Origin: Hirudinaria manillensis
Lineage: Eukaryota > Annelida > Clitellata > Hirudinida > Hirudinidae
DNA: 64,000 nt
NCBI GenBank assembly: GCA_034509925.1
Contig: CM067527.1
Coordinates: forward strand, 2,852,501 to 2,916,500
Direction of reading: 5' to 3'
Shown: positions 11,204 to 25,215 of the stretch, in pieces
Layout: the number at the start of each line of letters is the position of its first letter
How positions within the stretch are numbered: position 1 is the first letter of the stretch
Notes under the pieces: generated by a model
Databases searched by the model: none
What the model was told of the DNA's origin: nothing
What the model saw: only the letters and a program-made list of their open reading frames with translations
Translations under genes and position numbers: made by a program

Positions 11204-14200
11204 CTACTTAACGAATTACCTAACTACATCTAATAAATAAACACACTATTTTGTAGGAGTCATTGTTATCATAATTCGTGACTCGACTTGTCAAATTTAA
11301 CTTCGACTCGAAGTCGGTTTTGATCGATCTTTCATTTCTTTAGCACCCCAACATAATGAGGCCTGCCCCGTCACGCCCCAGGAGATGTTTGCACGAGGAG
11401 GGCTTGCCCCCGATTCAAGTAAGTCAGTGCATTTAAATGTGGTGAAGGTGATAAATATTCATGTCTCTTAATAAATTAGAACTATAATGAACTATATATT
11501 AGATTATAATGCTGACTGATGTTATGCTAGAGTTGAAAGCAAAAGTAAAATTCGTATTGCTTGATATGAAAGCCTGCCTGATTTGTTGGTGGATGTGCAT
11601 TTTTGCATAATTTATGTTAATTAATTCATCTCTGTGTCAAATGTTAAACACAGATGAATCAAGAAGCAAAGAATGAAGATAGCAGTGATGGGGATGATGA
11701 TGAGGATGCTGATCTGGCTGATGATGATGGTGATGATGATGATGATGACGACGACGATGACGACGACGATGACAACTACGATGATAACTACGATGACAAA
11801 AACGATGATGACATCGATGTCGGTGCCGGCGACGACTACGGTGGCGACGACGACGTCGAGGGGATCATGGCGCTACCCGCCCACAGAAGTGCACCCCCTC
11901 CGACGCCCAGCAGCTCGACGGACCTGTTCTCCTTCGAAGCTTGGCACGTCCAAAATCTTCGTTATTAATATTATAATAACCGACGAGATTAGTTATTAAT
12001 ATTATAATAACCGATGAGATTAGTTATTAATATTAGCTATTACGATGGACGATTTTCCTGTAATATTTGCATTTATTTATTTCCTAGTGAGGTCTGTTAA
12101 GTTCTGCAATGTTATTTTGATGTCAAAATATCTCGAGACGACGTACGTTCATCGTTGTTTTCTATTCGCACAGCGAAATATCTCCTCAGGTGAGCAACAT
12201 CAACGTCGAGGTTCCTGCGTCGGGACACGTCGAGATTCAGAACGAGGAGAGTCACCATTCGCTCAAGTGGGTCGAGAGATGCCGACCGCCGTGGCGGTGG
12301 TGGTGGTGATGACGATGATGATGGTGGTGGTGGTGACGATGATGATGATGGTGGTGGCGATGCCAATGGTGATGAGGATAATTTTAACTATGACAGAATT
12401 GTTTTATGGAACTTGAAGTGCAATTACATGAGCAAATTTGTTGTGGTAGTGATGATGTGGTGTGGTGATAATGATGAAGTTAATTTTAACTAAGATGGAC
12501 TTGTATTATGGAACTTGTAATGCAATTACTTCGGTAAAAATAAACGGAAAAAAAGATCCAAATAATTGTGAAAAGAAAACCAACTTCTCACCAGATGTCT
12601 CCAGGAAGAAATCAGTGAAGTCATTTCGAGTGTCCTCTTTCCTGCGAACGTCGACGGTCGACTCGGTTCTTCCGGAAGCGACGGCACTCCTGGTGATGAT
12701 AATGATAGTGATGGTGATGATGATGGTGGTGGTGGTATTAATTATTTCAGTGACTGCAACTAAGCAGTGATGTACATGATATTTGATCATGATGATGATC
12801 TTCTGTTAACCATTTTGGAGAATTACTTGCTAACGTTCAACAGCTGACAAAATATGGCATGTTGTAGAAATTCAAATGAAGCAATTATTTTTAATTTAAT
12901 ATTTCTTATTTGAATTCCAAATGTTTGCCTAAAACAGACAGCGGCAGGAAGGTAAAACTCGGCACTTTCAAGAAGTAAGGACAACTCGTTTCAGTTCTAA
13001 TCATTTATTTACGTCGTTCAGAGTTAAAAATCTCAGTCTGTCGGCTAATTAAATTATTAATTGCTTATTAATTAAATTAATTATTGTTAATTATTGCATT
13101 TATAATCATCATTAATTGCTAGCGTGGTCGTTAAAGATTATTTTCAAATAACATTTTCAGAAGAAAGGCAAAGAAAAGCTATCAGGCCATTGACAATCTT
13201 CCTGCTCAGAGTTTACTGAAGAATGTTGGTCTTCACTTTTATTTTATATTCTTTTGCAACAACTGCTTAAAAAATTAAAAATAAACTATTATCTGAGGTG
13301 TAAACAAAGGAAATTTGAAGCTTATTGAAGCTAAAGTTTTATTGTTTGTTGCTTTGAAAAATTAATTAGAAATATTAAAAATATGCTATTATTTTTGTTA
13401 TTATTTGTTATTAACATGACAAATGTTAGAAATCATTTATTAAAGATATTATAATTATAAAACTGAATGTAAATATTTTATAATAAATGTTATAAAAGTT
13501 ATGTTACAAAAGCTAGACACCCAAAACAAACAGGCACATTCTTCTTTTTTTTCTCGCAGTACCAAAGACCTCTGGGTCCAAAGAACAGGAGACTTCCTTC
13601 TGCCCACTTCCTCAGAGTCTCCTCGGGAACGACGTCCCTGGGCACTCCGCGGAGGTGCCCCAGGGGGGGCCAAGAAAGGACCAACGTCGTTCCAGATCGA
13701 AATCAGCTCAGAAAGAGTTCGGAGATTTACGAAAGTTCGTTCGCTTCCGGAGCCAAGTATGTCGGCACGCACAAGAAAGTCCAGGGCAACAAGTCGCTCA
13801 ATCAGATGTCGATCAAGGGTGTAAAGATCAAAGAGGTTCCGGTCAAAACCGTGCAGCACGACCGAAACAAGTTGAGCAACAAGAAGTCTAAGACGTCCGG
13901 GAACGAAGCGGGTGGTGGAATGACGGAGAGAGAAAAGATTGCTGGCAGTGGCACCGGCGGTGGTGGTGGTAAGGATGGAGATGAATTGCAAAAGGTAAAG
14001 GAGTCCCAAAAATTAAAGGCATTCCACGCACTCGATTCTGGTCTCCAAGAGAGGGCCGAGTTCATTCCGAGGAGAAGGGCCCTGGTCCCCGGCGTTCGCC
14101 ATTCCGTCCACTGCCACAAGAGTTCGACGAAGAACAACAACAACGTCGAATGCACAAACTTTGCTTCTAACAACAGCTGCACCTGCGACGCGGACGAGGG

Positions 14201-17200
14201 ACGTCTGGCGATCGAATGCGGAGAAGAAGTTCAGGATGTCGAGGAGGAAGACGAAGAGGGAGGAGGGGGAGGATTGGAATCGAGAGACCACGAAAGCGAA
14301 GTGGAAAACGTGTCCGTGTCTCACGAAACTATAGAAAATTTCGAGCTTTCGAAAATCGAGAAACAGACGTCCGACTCGTGCCGTCGGAGAAGAAGCGTCG
14401 AGGCAAAGGACGCCCCGAGAGCCTCGCCCCTGCGTGGAGCCGGGAACCCCGCCTCTCCGAGCGGGGACTCTGGGAGCCCCCGCGACGACACGACGGCAGA
14501 ATGTCTTTCCCTCGTCATGAACTTGTCTCGTACGAGTCTCGTCGACGCGAAAGACGAGAAAGCGGAGTCGAAGGAGAGGTTTCGAAGGGGTTCGAAAAGT
14601 TTTCATTACAACAAGAAATCAGGTGGGACTCGTTCGGATGATTTTCAGTTTCAGTTTTTGTAATTTATTTTAGAAATTCGTGTGAAATATTGTGCGGCCA
14701 TAAATTGACGTCATATTTTGTTTTGCAGATTCTGCTGATGACGACGATGACGAAGAGGAGGAGGAGGAGGAGGAAGGCACCAAGGCGGACTTGTTCAAGG
14801 GGTTCGTTCGTCGTCATGCGATGCTTCAGCTTCAGTTAATAAATTAATATTTAATAATATTACTCGATCGGTCGTTAATTAATTTTCAGTCCCATATCCT
14901 CGATGGAGGTTCAGGATGTGAATTCAAAGAGACAATCACTGGCGAGTCTTGACAAACTCACGAATTAGTAAACTTCATTCTTCTGTTTCAATTAGATTTA
15001 ATTATTTGAAATTATATTACTTATTAATAATAATAATAATAATAATAACAATAATGGTACTAGTAATAATAATAGTAATAACAATGATAATAAAAATAAT
15101 GACTGATACACTATAGTAATAGGGGATGATGTCAATCTTCCATATGGTTGTTAAATTTAACTCAACATCATGATGTCATCATTGTTTGCAATTATTTGAT
15201 ATTATATGTTGATTAAATGGTTATTTAATGAGTGATTAGTTAAGTAATACACTGACTAATGATGACTCACCAGTTCATCAAATGAAAGTCAAGCATCAGT
15301 CGAGGAGCAAATACAGGAATGCGTTGCCGACCTGCAGAGTGAGACGACGTTTTAAAATTTAAAGAAAATTTTAAATGGAGTTATTTTTTTAATATTTATA
15401 ATATAAATAAATTAAGTATTTATTATTAAAAAAAATAAATTTTTATTCGGTCGCTTCTCGCTCAAGGGTTCCGAGATAGTTTGAGAATACTGGAGGAGAA
15501 GTATATTGCCAGGTACAACCAAAAGGTATTAAAATCAACCAATTCATTCTTTGATGGTTTCACCTGTTCATAAACATGAATGGACTATTATTATTATTAT
15601 CATCATCATCATAACTTAACCATCACGACATTCATCATGATGATGATCATGATCAGCAACAACAACAGCTCAGCAACACTGTCAATTGAGATTCATCCCT
15701 GCTCAATCAATCACTCCAAATTACTATGAAATTATACCGATCCACTCGCTAAACCACGTGATTCAATGGATGCCTTACATCATAATCGTTTATGTTGTTG
15801 TCGTTAGCCCTCGAAGATTGCCCGAATGATCGACAAGGACATGAGTTACTACGAGTCTCAGATCAAAAGATGTCGACTCATGCTGAGGAAACTCAGGAAG
15901 CTGAAGGAACAGTTGCCAAACCCCTCGCCAGAGTTGCTCTCCTCCAAACAGACCAAGCGGCCTCGGTCGTCCGAGCGCCGCTCCGTCGATCCCGGGGGCG
16001 CGGGCGGCGGGGAAGAAGATGACGACGACGATGGCGGTGGCAAGGACGACGAGAAAGACGGAAAAGTTGCTTCCGCCCGACACGACGAGCCGTACTCGTG
16101 CGGCGAACTACAGAAGAAGAAGGAAAACATCGAGGTGCTGAGGAGTCAACTCTTCCATCAACGGCAACTCTCCCCCCGCTCCTCTCCGAAGACTCACAGG
16201 GCCAGGAAAATGTCCGCCAGCTCCCCCGGAGTGGGAGGAGTCGGCCGGACGGACGAACGAACCCGTCGCGAGGGCACCAAGAGCCTCTCTCCCTCGAGGC
16301 ATCTCCTTCACGACGCCAAACAACGACCGCAACAACATCAGCAGCAGCAACAACATCAAGGAGAGCAAAGCGTTACGACTTCGACAATGCAGTTGTTCCA
16401 CTCGATCGATCATCATCATCACGACCCACAGCAACAACAAAAGCTACAACAAGAACAACAACAGCAGCAGCAACAACAACAACAACATCCCTTCAATGAC
16501 TCACCACCTCAATACAGGAGACAGGTTCTGCTCCTTCAACCCATCGCTCAAGAACTTCCCGACGGACTGAAGAGGATGAAGAGGTCCATGGAAAGCCTGG
16601 AAAAGGAACTCGAGCAGATGAGAGTCACGGACAATCGGAACTTTTCCATCAACGTGAGTTCGTGGGATTCTCGAGAGTTGCGATGACGCGATGATGTGCT
16701 GCACTGCGACGTGTTTGTTGTTTTCGTGTCTTGTCGACATGTTGTGATGGCAACAGCTGATTAGTGTTATCAGAATGGGATGTGGAATTGGCTTTTGGTG
16801 AGATATTGTAAAGATGAGACGTTTTTGATACGTTCTCGTGTTGAATCCGTGTTTATACGGACACACGCGAGTCCGTGTTTGACGGCTCGGATGAATTCTA
16901 AAGAATTGCATGGAACTGATGATCATCATGTTTTTAATATGTTTTGACATCCATTGATTAAAAGTAATATTGAATTGTTAATCAATAACACCTGAAGTGA
17001 ATTTGAGTTTCATTCACTTTGCAGCTGATGACAAGAGAAGAACTCAAGAAGGAGAAAACAGACATGCAGAGGGCACTGCTCAAGTTTGAGTCCACTTTTG
17101 GCAGACCTGTGAGTTGTGAGTGAGTGAGTGGGTGGGTGGATGAATGAATGAATGATGGAGTGAGTGCATGATTAGGTGAATGAATGAATGAATGATTAAG

Positions 17201-18273
17201 TGAATGAGTGATTTTATCGTCTCCTGTTCTTTTATTTGGTTCAGACATCAAGGGTCGAGAAGTCTTTGGTGAAATCGATATATGCCCGATACAGTGAGGT
17301 TAAGAAGGAACTCAGGAGATTTGAAGAGGTGGACTCACTACTACTGTTGTTGTTGTTGTCAATTTATTCCTGATCACTGAATAATTAATTAATTAATAAC
17401 TATTACTTGATTAATTAATAATGACTATGTAATGACTAATGATTTCATGGCAGAGTTCAAGGGTTTCACCAATACGAGCGCAGGTGCGTTTGTCGTGGTT
17501 AAATTGCAATCAGTTTTTTTTAGACGTTATGGTATTTTTTGTTAGTGTGTAATCACAGTCATCATCATCACTACCACCATCGTCATCAGAACTACCATTG
17601 CAGACCCCGATGGGTACAAGAAGTCGTGATTCCCACGTAAAGTTGACCCCCTTCCTGGAGTCCGTCGATCGAGAGAAGGACTTCGAGGAGGAGGATAACA
17701 GAAACATTCGATCGTCGAGCGAAAGAGCTTGCGAGGATGCGACCTCTTCGTTGCTCACCACCAAGAACTCCCTCGGTGACCTCGAGACTTTGCTGAACAA
17801 GTTCTCGTTGTGAGTTTTGGATGTCGATTGACAATCAATCAAAAGGTTGATTAACAATCAATCAAAGGTTGATTGACAATCAATCAAAAATCAGTCGAAG
17901 GTCAATTGACGTGAGGCGATTTCATTGCAATCAACCAATTGAAGATCAATCAGCATCAAACTGATTCATTTACAGTTTCATGACACAAAGTCTTTCTTTT
18001 CAATTTCTGTAATTTCATTCAGAATGTAACTTTGTGCATTTCCACCTAATTAGGAGCATAAAACTGACTGGAATTATTTTATTATTCCCTGACTGCAAGC
18101 ACGGTCAATCTTTAAACTTTAACCTTTTGAAATCTCATCATCATCATCATCATCATCAGGGGACAGTTGGTGGATGAAAGGATGAGGCTGATGAACATGA
18201 AGACGAGAATCAGCAATGAATTGAAAACATTCGAGAAGGAGTTTGCCAAGTTCAATGGAAGGTGAGGTTGCCA

Positions 18274-18304
<31 letters not shown>

Positions 18305-18983
18305 CGACGATGTGGTTGTGGTGATGATGATGTGTGCTCATTATAACATTATAATTGTTCACTGTGAACTCATTATAATATCACAATTGACTATTCCATC
18401 AACAAGGGAGATTCAAAAGAATGAGAAACTGATGAGGCAGGATGAATACATCCAGTTGAAGGTGAATAAAAATATTTTAATTACATTATTATTATTATTA
18501 TTATTATTATTAATATTATTATTATTTAAATTCTGATTTGATCACTATCACCATAACCATCCAACCTTACATTGAATGCCTAGTAATTGCAAAGACATTA
18601 AAATGAGTGACTAATGGTTTCAGTTAGTTATTAATTAACATTAAGTTAATTAACTGATTCATTTAATTGATTAATTGCTGGTGGTCATTAGTCCATGACA
18701 AGTATTTATACATTTTCATCACCTGGTGGTGATGATGATGACATTACACACCTGCTTCGTTTGATTTATTTTTAGTTTTTTTTTTATTTTAGTTTATGTC
18801 TTGTCCTGTGCAGTGCATGGTCACAGAGACAATTTATAAGCGTTACATGCCCTGTTTATGCTAATTTATGCACTGCATTTGTCATTCATTCATTCATTCA
18901 TGCAGGAGCTCAGGGCTCACCTTCGTCTGATTGAGAGTATCATTGACAAGAGATGGAGGGAAGAAGAAAACAAGAGCAAATGA
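9717..18983 (+). CDS. FAM13: FAM13-type RhoGAP protein
   Basis: The predicted product of 1,428 residues is a GTPase-activating protein for Rho-family GTPases. Exons: 9717-10029, 10353-10562, 10689-10872, 11034-11151, 11344-11418, 11654-11947, 12190-12270, 12605-12692, 12938-12974, 13161-13224, 13560-14622, 14729-14801, 14890-14967, 15274-15338, 15467-15525, 15808-16653, 17025-17108, 17245-17328, 17454-17483, 17604-17809, 18160-18261, 18407-18461, 18906-18983. All phases close. The RhoGAP domain lies in exons 1-4, with arginine finger GLFRVSG and FGPNVF. The C-terminal part carries the FAM13 signature (ALLKFESTFGRP, then GQLVDERMRLMNMKTR and a final coiled coil). Odd features are an Asp-rich run encoded by a GAT repeat in exon 6 and a poly-Gln/His tract in exon 16. 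The product is longer than human FAM13A (about 1,020). The joins after exons 6 and 7 use weak donors and are the least sure. Confidence 0.88.
11166..11203. repeat. (GATT)n microsatellite
   Basis: About nine GATT units start just after the donor of FAM13 exon 4. Confidence 0.9.
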
Positions 18984-19039
18984 AATTATTCGTGAATAAT
19001 TAATTATTACTACTTTTATTATCATCAACGTTGTTGCTG

Positions 19040-19091
<52 letters not shown>

Positions 19092-22000
19092 CGTTGTTGT
19101 TACACACGAAGCTTTGTACACGCAGTCGCATGCAGTATTACTACGTGGTCAATGGCCACGTCTCATTGGAAATGAGGAATGCTATTTTTTTTGGTGCAAT
19201 TATAATGCATTATGTTAATTACATTCTCTCATTTGCTCCTGCATTCTGTACGTTAAGCGTGTCGTTTGTGTGCGTGCGTCGCAACGGAATATTTATTTTA
19301 AGATTATTTTCTTTCAAAATGCGTTTAAATTGCATTTTTCGTTTCATTTTCTTCTCCAACTTTCAAATCTCCAGTTGTACTTTGCTTCCCTCTTTTTGTT
19401 GGCTTGGATCTCCAAAGAATTAACATGCCAGCTTTTCATCATCACTGCTATCATTATTTATAAATGTTAATGTTATTATTATTATTATTATTAAATTATT
19501 TTTACGGATATCAGTCAAACATCATTCCTGCATTCTTTGTCATGACCGGAGGAGCAAACTCCCTTCTTTACAATCTCCGTGGCTTTTCCATGCACCAGGC
19601 TCTCGTGACACTAAGTTGTTGTTGTTGTTGCTGTTGTTGTCATCAATGACGACCTTTGTTTTGAATCTTCGATTGCACGGGTTTAAAATATTTGAAAACG
19701 TCGATTATTTATTCGTGCCGATCGATCGGCCGATGGACGTTCACGACACGCGCGTGCATCTCCACGTGCTCTCCGTCTGCTCGTTCTTGTACAAATCTCT
19801 CCATCTCCAGTTAGACTTGGTGGTTTCTATTGGTGATAGTTAGTTAATTAATGTTATGCTGAATATTAATTTCTTTGAGTTGATTGTGTTGATCTCCTTC
19901 TCCTTCCTTGTCTTACATTCCTCGAGTATCCTTTTGCAAGAGTTTATCAACAATGGCCTTCTTTGATTCCTTTGAGTTTCATATTTATTTGTTTATTTGT
20001 TTATTTATATATTTATTTGTGTATTTGTTTAACTATTTATTATGCATTATAAATGTATTAAAATATATTCACGGTAGATCTATTTACATTGCTCGGACAA
20101 GCAGGCACATATTATTTTAGGACGTTCTTGGTTTATTAACGTTTTTATATTAGTAATTAATTAATTAAGTAATTATCTCTCATATTATAGCCAGCATTAT
20201 TCCTAGCTTTGTCTTTATTTTATAAATTAATTCAAAGCTTCTTCAAAATGTCGGGCATGCTTGCTCGACTTTTGGAGTTCTGACCTTTTTTGAGTGGACC
20301 ACTGTTGTTGTTATTGTTGTTGTCGTCGTCGTCGTCGTTGTTGTTGTTGTTGTTCATCAACTGAGTTTTACTGCTCACCATAAACAGATTAAAACATTCA
20401 ATCGTATGTTAGCTTTGTCTCAGATGAATCTCAATTGTATCCTGATACTAAGTTGATTGTATCACAGTTGTATCCTTATTGTATCTCAGTCCTATTCACC
20501 ATCTTCAGTTGTACTGTAATATCCAAGTTCTATTCCATTATTTATTATTATTAAGTGATATTTAGCAGCATTCTACATGCAATCTGACATTACATTGGTG
20601 GGTCACAAGAGTCATCTTTTTCGTAACTTTTTGCAGTTTTTACTTTTCATCTTTCACGAGTCCGGTGTTGTTGGAACGAGTTGCTTTGTTCAAGATTGGT
20701 TGATTGATTGATTGGTTGGTCGGTTGGCTGATTGATTGTTATTATTGTTTTTGATGATGATGATGATGATGATGGATTCACCTGAGCTATCTGTTAATTA
20801 CCTGTTTTGTTGTTGTCATTAGGGGTTCAGGAAAGGTGCAGGTACAAATTAATTACTTTGGCCATTCATTCATTCAAGTCTTTGATTTGTACGTTCTGTC
20901 GTTCATTGACGATAGTCAGTTCGACTCGTCATGAAGAAAAATTGAGTCACCTGCCTGGATCTTGTCATCCATATTCGTTTCTTTCTTTCCATTTTCCTTC
21001 CATGTTTTCCAGCAGTCAATCTTAAGCATCTTCGTCGTCGTCGTCATCGTTGGGCACTCCCTTGCTTTTCCAGGGAGTCACTTTTTTTAAGAACTTTGGC
21101 AGGAGATTTTCGACGGGTCATCGTCGTTGTCATCATCATTCGATGGAATTGTTTTCGGGTATCGTCATCATCATCAACATCTCCCCTGAAGTGAATTGGG
21201 GAGGGAGGGAAGATTCTAACAACACTTTGAATGTCGTCGTCGTTATTGTTGCTGTTGTTGTGCTGAGTCTTTGGGTTCCGATGGCCGCCCTGGTAGTTGG
21301 TGGTTGGATGACCGAACGGTATTTGCTTCAGTAGTCGAGCGCAAATCTCAGTTGTTTTGAGAAGAGATGTTGCTTAATAGAGCAGTTCTCCAAATATTAG
21401 TTTCAAACACCACATTGGACGATGTGACTTGAGGCACACAACGATCGCGCGGTTGTCGTCGTCGTCACGATCTCGAGAGCAGCAGGTGGTGGTGATGATG
21501 ACGATGACGTGCTCTTGAGTGGCTCTAGTGATATTTGAAATTCCCACGGGTTCGTGACCTCTCGACCCGGTGCACGCCACACAACCCGTTCTTTGGGTCA
21601 AAAAGAACGCTCAGGTGATTAGAGACGACATGAACAACAACAGAACAACAAAACAATTATCATCAGCTGATTTAGCAGCATTCAGTCGCAACGATTAAAT
21701 TGACATTGTACGCAAAGTACGGATTGATCGGAAGCGGAATCTCTCAGGATTGTTGTTATTGTTTGTATTATTATTGTTGTCGTTGTTGTTGTTGTTTGAT
21801 TTTAATTGTTGTTCGCGATTAGTTTGTTGTCCATTGTTGTTGTTGTGTCTGAGCTTCGAGCTACGATTGACAGTCCAAGACACTCCGAGCATAGCAACTA
21901 ATGACTCCAACTAATTCATAATACTCACAATCAGTAGCAAGCTGACCAATAGAGCCTATGACGTCAACGATAATCTTTTTAAGTACTCCATTGATAAAAT

Positions 22001-22239
22001 GATAAACAGATACAATAATATTTTAATTTCTGAAATTTATATCAATAATTTATCGATTTTAATGAATGTACGACTCGCTGAGCATACATTTAGCTTTTCA
22101 GAGACTTTACATTTCAATAATAATAATAATAATAATAACAATTTCACACTTAAAATTTAAAAATATTATTATAATTAATATGATTAACGTAATATTATAT
22201 TGGATTAGCAGAGTTGCAATTAAGATTTATTGGTGGCAG
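18984..22239. other. Repeat-rich stretch after FAM13, no gene recognised
   Basis: The stretch probably begins with the FAM13 3' untranslated region. It contains (TTA)n at about 19042-19090 and many TTG, GTC and GAT triplet runs. A non-repetitive open segment near 19640-19840 and another near 21060-21120 have no family signature. I see no reliable exon chain. Confidence 0.5.
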
Positions 22240-25175
22240 CAATCAACGAGCTGAGCGATTTTTAATGGAGCACTTTACAGGAATTGTTCCAGAAGCGAAC
22301 AATCGTGTGAGGAAATTAGGACGGTGACCTACTTTTCATTGCTGTTGAGACCGCCCGAATCGTTCCGTGCACCTGCGTGTCAATCTGCGGATCGCGTTTT
22401 GAATCACCAGCAAATGGTACCGAAGTCACCCCAAGGGTCGGGGGGTGGCTCACCCAAAAGTTGCACCTGACGCAGGGTACCGGCAAACCAGTACTTGGTT
22501 TATAAGAAAAAAAAAAGCCAGCTTAATTTAGTCCTTTAATTGGAAGTGTCCAAATTGTTAATTAATAAGCATTAACGTATAATAAATTAATAAACCATAA
22601 AAAATCATTGATAAGTTTTAAAATAATTAAAAATCAATTTAAATTTAAATACCGTTGAATTAATTCACGCGTCGTGGCAAAAGGATTTCAAATTTTTCGT
22701 CTCCAGCAATTTTTTAAGCTTTGAACATGTTATGCCATTATCAAATTACTTACTTATGAATATATTATATTATTATAAATTATGAATATATTATATATAT
22801 ATGTGAATAATTATAAGCTAAATCAGTATTAATTGTTAGGATAAATACTGATATTGGTATTAATAAATACTGATATTATTACTATTATTAACTGGAAACA
22901 TATGCATGTGATAACTTTATTAGTGTACCATATAAGTGTAATCATGTTATATGAAAACAAATGGTTAGCGATGATGACGATGACGACGACGATGATGAAG
23001 ATGATGACGATGACGAGGATGAGAGCATATAATGAATACTGGATGCGTTGATGAGCTGGAAGAGGAAGTGCAGGTACTCGTTATGTCATGGCGGAATTTT
23101 TCACAGCATCATCATCATCACTTATCATCATCATCATCGTCGTCATCATCGCCGCTCATCCGTGCGAATCAAACGCACCTTTCTACTTTGTCACCACCGG
23201 TCCACAATGGAGCCCAAAGAAAACATTGATTAATACATAAAAATAAATAAATAATTTATTAATAAATATAAAATAAACGACGATAATTGATTTAAACAAA
23301 TAATTGCTCGTTGTTGTCGAGACATAGCAACACATTTTAACTGAGGAGACGAGAAAACACTGTTGTTGTTGTTCTTGTCACAAGGAAATTGTTCTAATTC
23401 AATCCTTTGGTTTATGATATGTATTATATTATCAATATAGCAAAAAGATCGGTGATCTTGATGACGATGATGATGGAAGACGACGACGACGATGATGGTG
23501 GTGATGATGATGATGATGATGGTGGTGGTGGAAGGGAAAGCTAAATTGCTTTGTTGCCAGCGAAACGGCCAACGCGATATTCAGCCAGCATCCACTTTCT
23601 GTGATGACTTTCAGTGACGACGACGACGATGAACGGCGATGAGGATGATGATGAAGATGATGAAGATGAAGAGGAAGATGATGGATCTATTTCGGTTGCA
23701 CACGTCCTGCATTGTGGACATGTTCTTTCTAACCTTAGTTATGATGCTTTGCAGGAAAAATATTAATTTCAAATTTATTTCACCACCTAACCTTCTGTCC
23801 ATCACGGTCTTTAATATCGGCAGTAATGTAATTACGCAATCAATCCTTTTCATTCATAATTTGACCATAAATATTCCTTATGATCTCATGCCTGAGTCTT
23901 TCATAATTTCAAGGTTTACTTTTTTTTTATTTTAATAATAACAATAATTACGTATTAATTATCCATTCGTTGCATGACCATGGGATATAAGCGTGACGTA
24001 CATCAGAAATCCATGGTTGGCGTTCATATGGAATGTCAATATATATTATTGATTGATGCTATTGATGACAGATTTTGATGAAGCTTCATTATCATTATCA
24101 TCATCACCATCGTCGTTGTCATCATCGTCACCGTGAAGGTCCAAAATAGCTGTTCCAAGACCAATTCTAACTTGATCGTTTGAAATCTGTTATCATGTAA
24201 GTTACCCACCTGGCTCAATTCACCTGTTGACTCAGAAGGCATAATAGATGCCTTATTATAATAAATGCCTCATTATAATAGCTTTATTATACGACCGCTC
24301 ACAGCACGATGAAAAGATTTCGACGTCGCTGTCGAAGAACGATTGTAACCATTCCTCGGGGAATTAATTGATGAATTTAAAGAAAATCCCCAATAAATTC
24401 ATGTGAAATTCATTAAAATTGAAATCGAAATCCTTCTTTAGAAATACGTGACTGACGTCAAGAATGACATGCCACCGAATTCCAAAGAACTTGCAGAAGA
24501 TAAGAATCAATTGTAAGTCTTAGGTATGGCATTAGTGCCATTGGTCGCATTGTTAGAGGAATTTCTGAACAAAAAGGAATTAAACTTCTGGCATACTTTC
24601 AAACAAAGTCATCAAAGTCGATCTTTCCATCGTCATTGTTATGGCCATTAAATTGAATAAGCTATTATGATAAAATATAATTAAGTTATTATTATTATTT
24701 TATTTAATATCGTTGTTGTTGTTATTAAATCGATGTCGGATTTGTATTATCAAAGGTTTTGCATCATCAAAGCCTTCGAAATGACACCTGATGGCAGGTG
24801 AGAATTAAAAGAGGAATTCAAGAGGAGGTCATGATAATGATGCAGTTAAAGTCACGATTGACATTGGAATGCTTTCGTCGCTCAGTTTTCTCAACTGTAT
24901 AAAAACTACTTACAAATTTATTACATTATTAACGTTAAATTAGCTAAGAAAATAAACTTATTAACAAAAGGAAATTGTTTATTTGATTAATTACTTTGCT
25001 TATTATTAATTATTGCTGGTGGTCTCAGAACCTTAACCATTAGGTGATGCTTCGTGATGATGATGATGAAGAAGACGATGGTGACAAAGATCGTGTTTTA
25101 GGGCTGACTAAAATTTTTCAAAGATTTCAAGAAATTGTCTTGAATAAAAATAATTTCAAATTGTTATCATTATTA

Positions 25176-25215
<40 letters not shown>

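Noticed and set aside
24140-24190. Minus-strand exon-like segment (ISNDQVRIGLGTAILDLH)
   Set aside because: It has acceptor-like and donor-like borders, but it is isolated, short, and overlaps the intron of the plus-strand candidate. I could not extend it.
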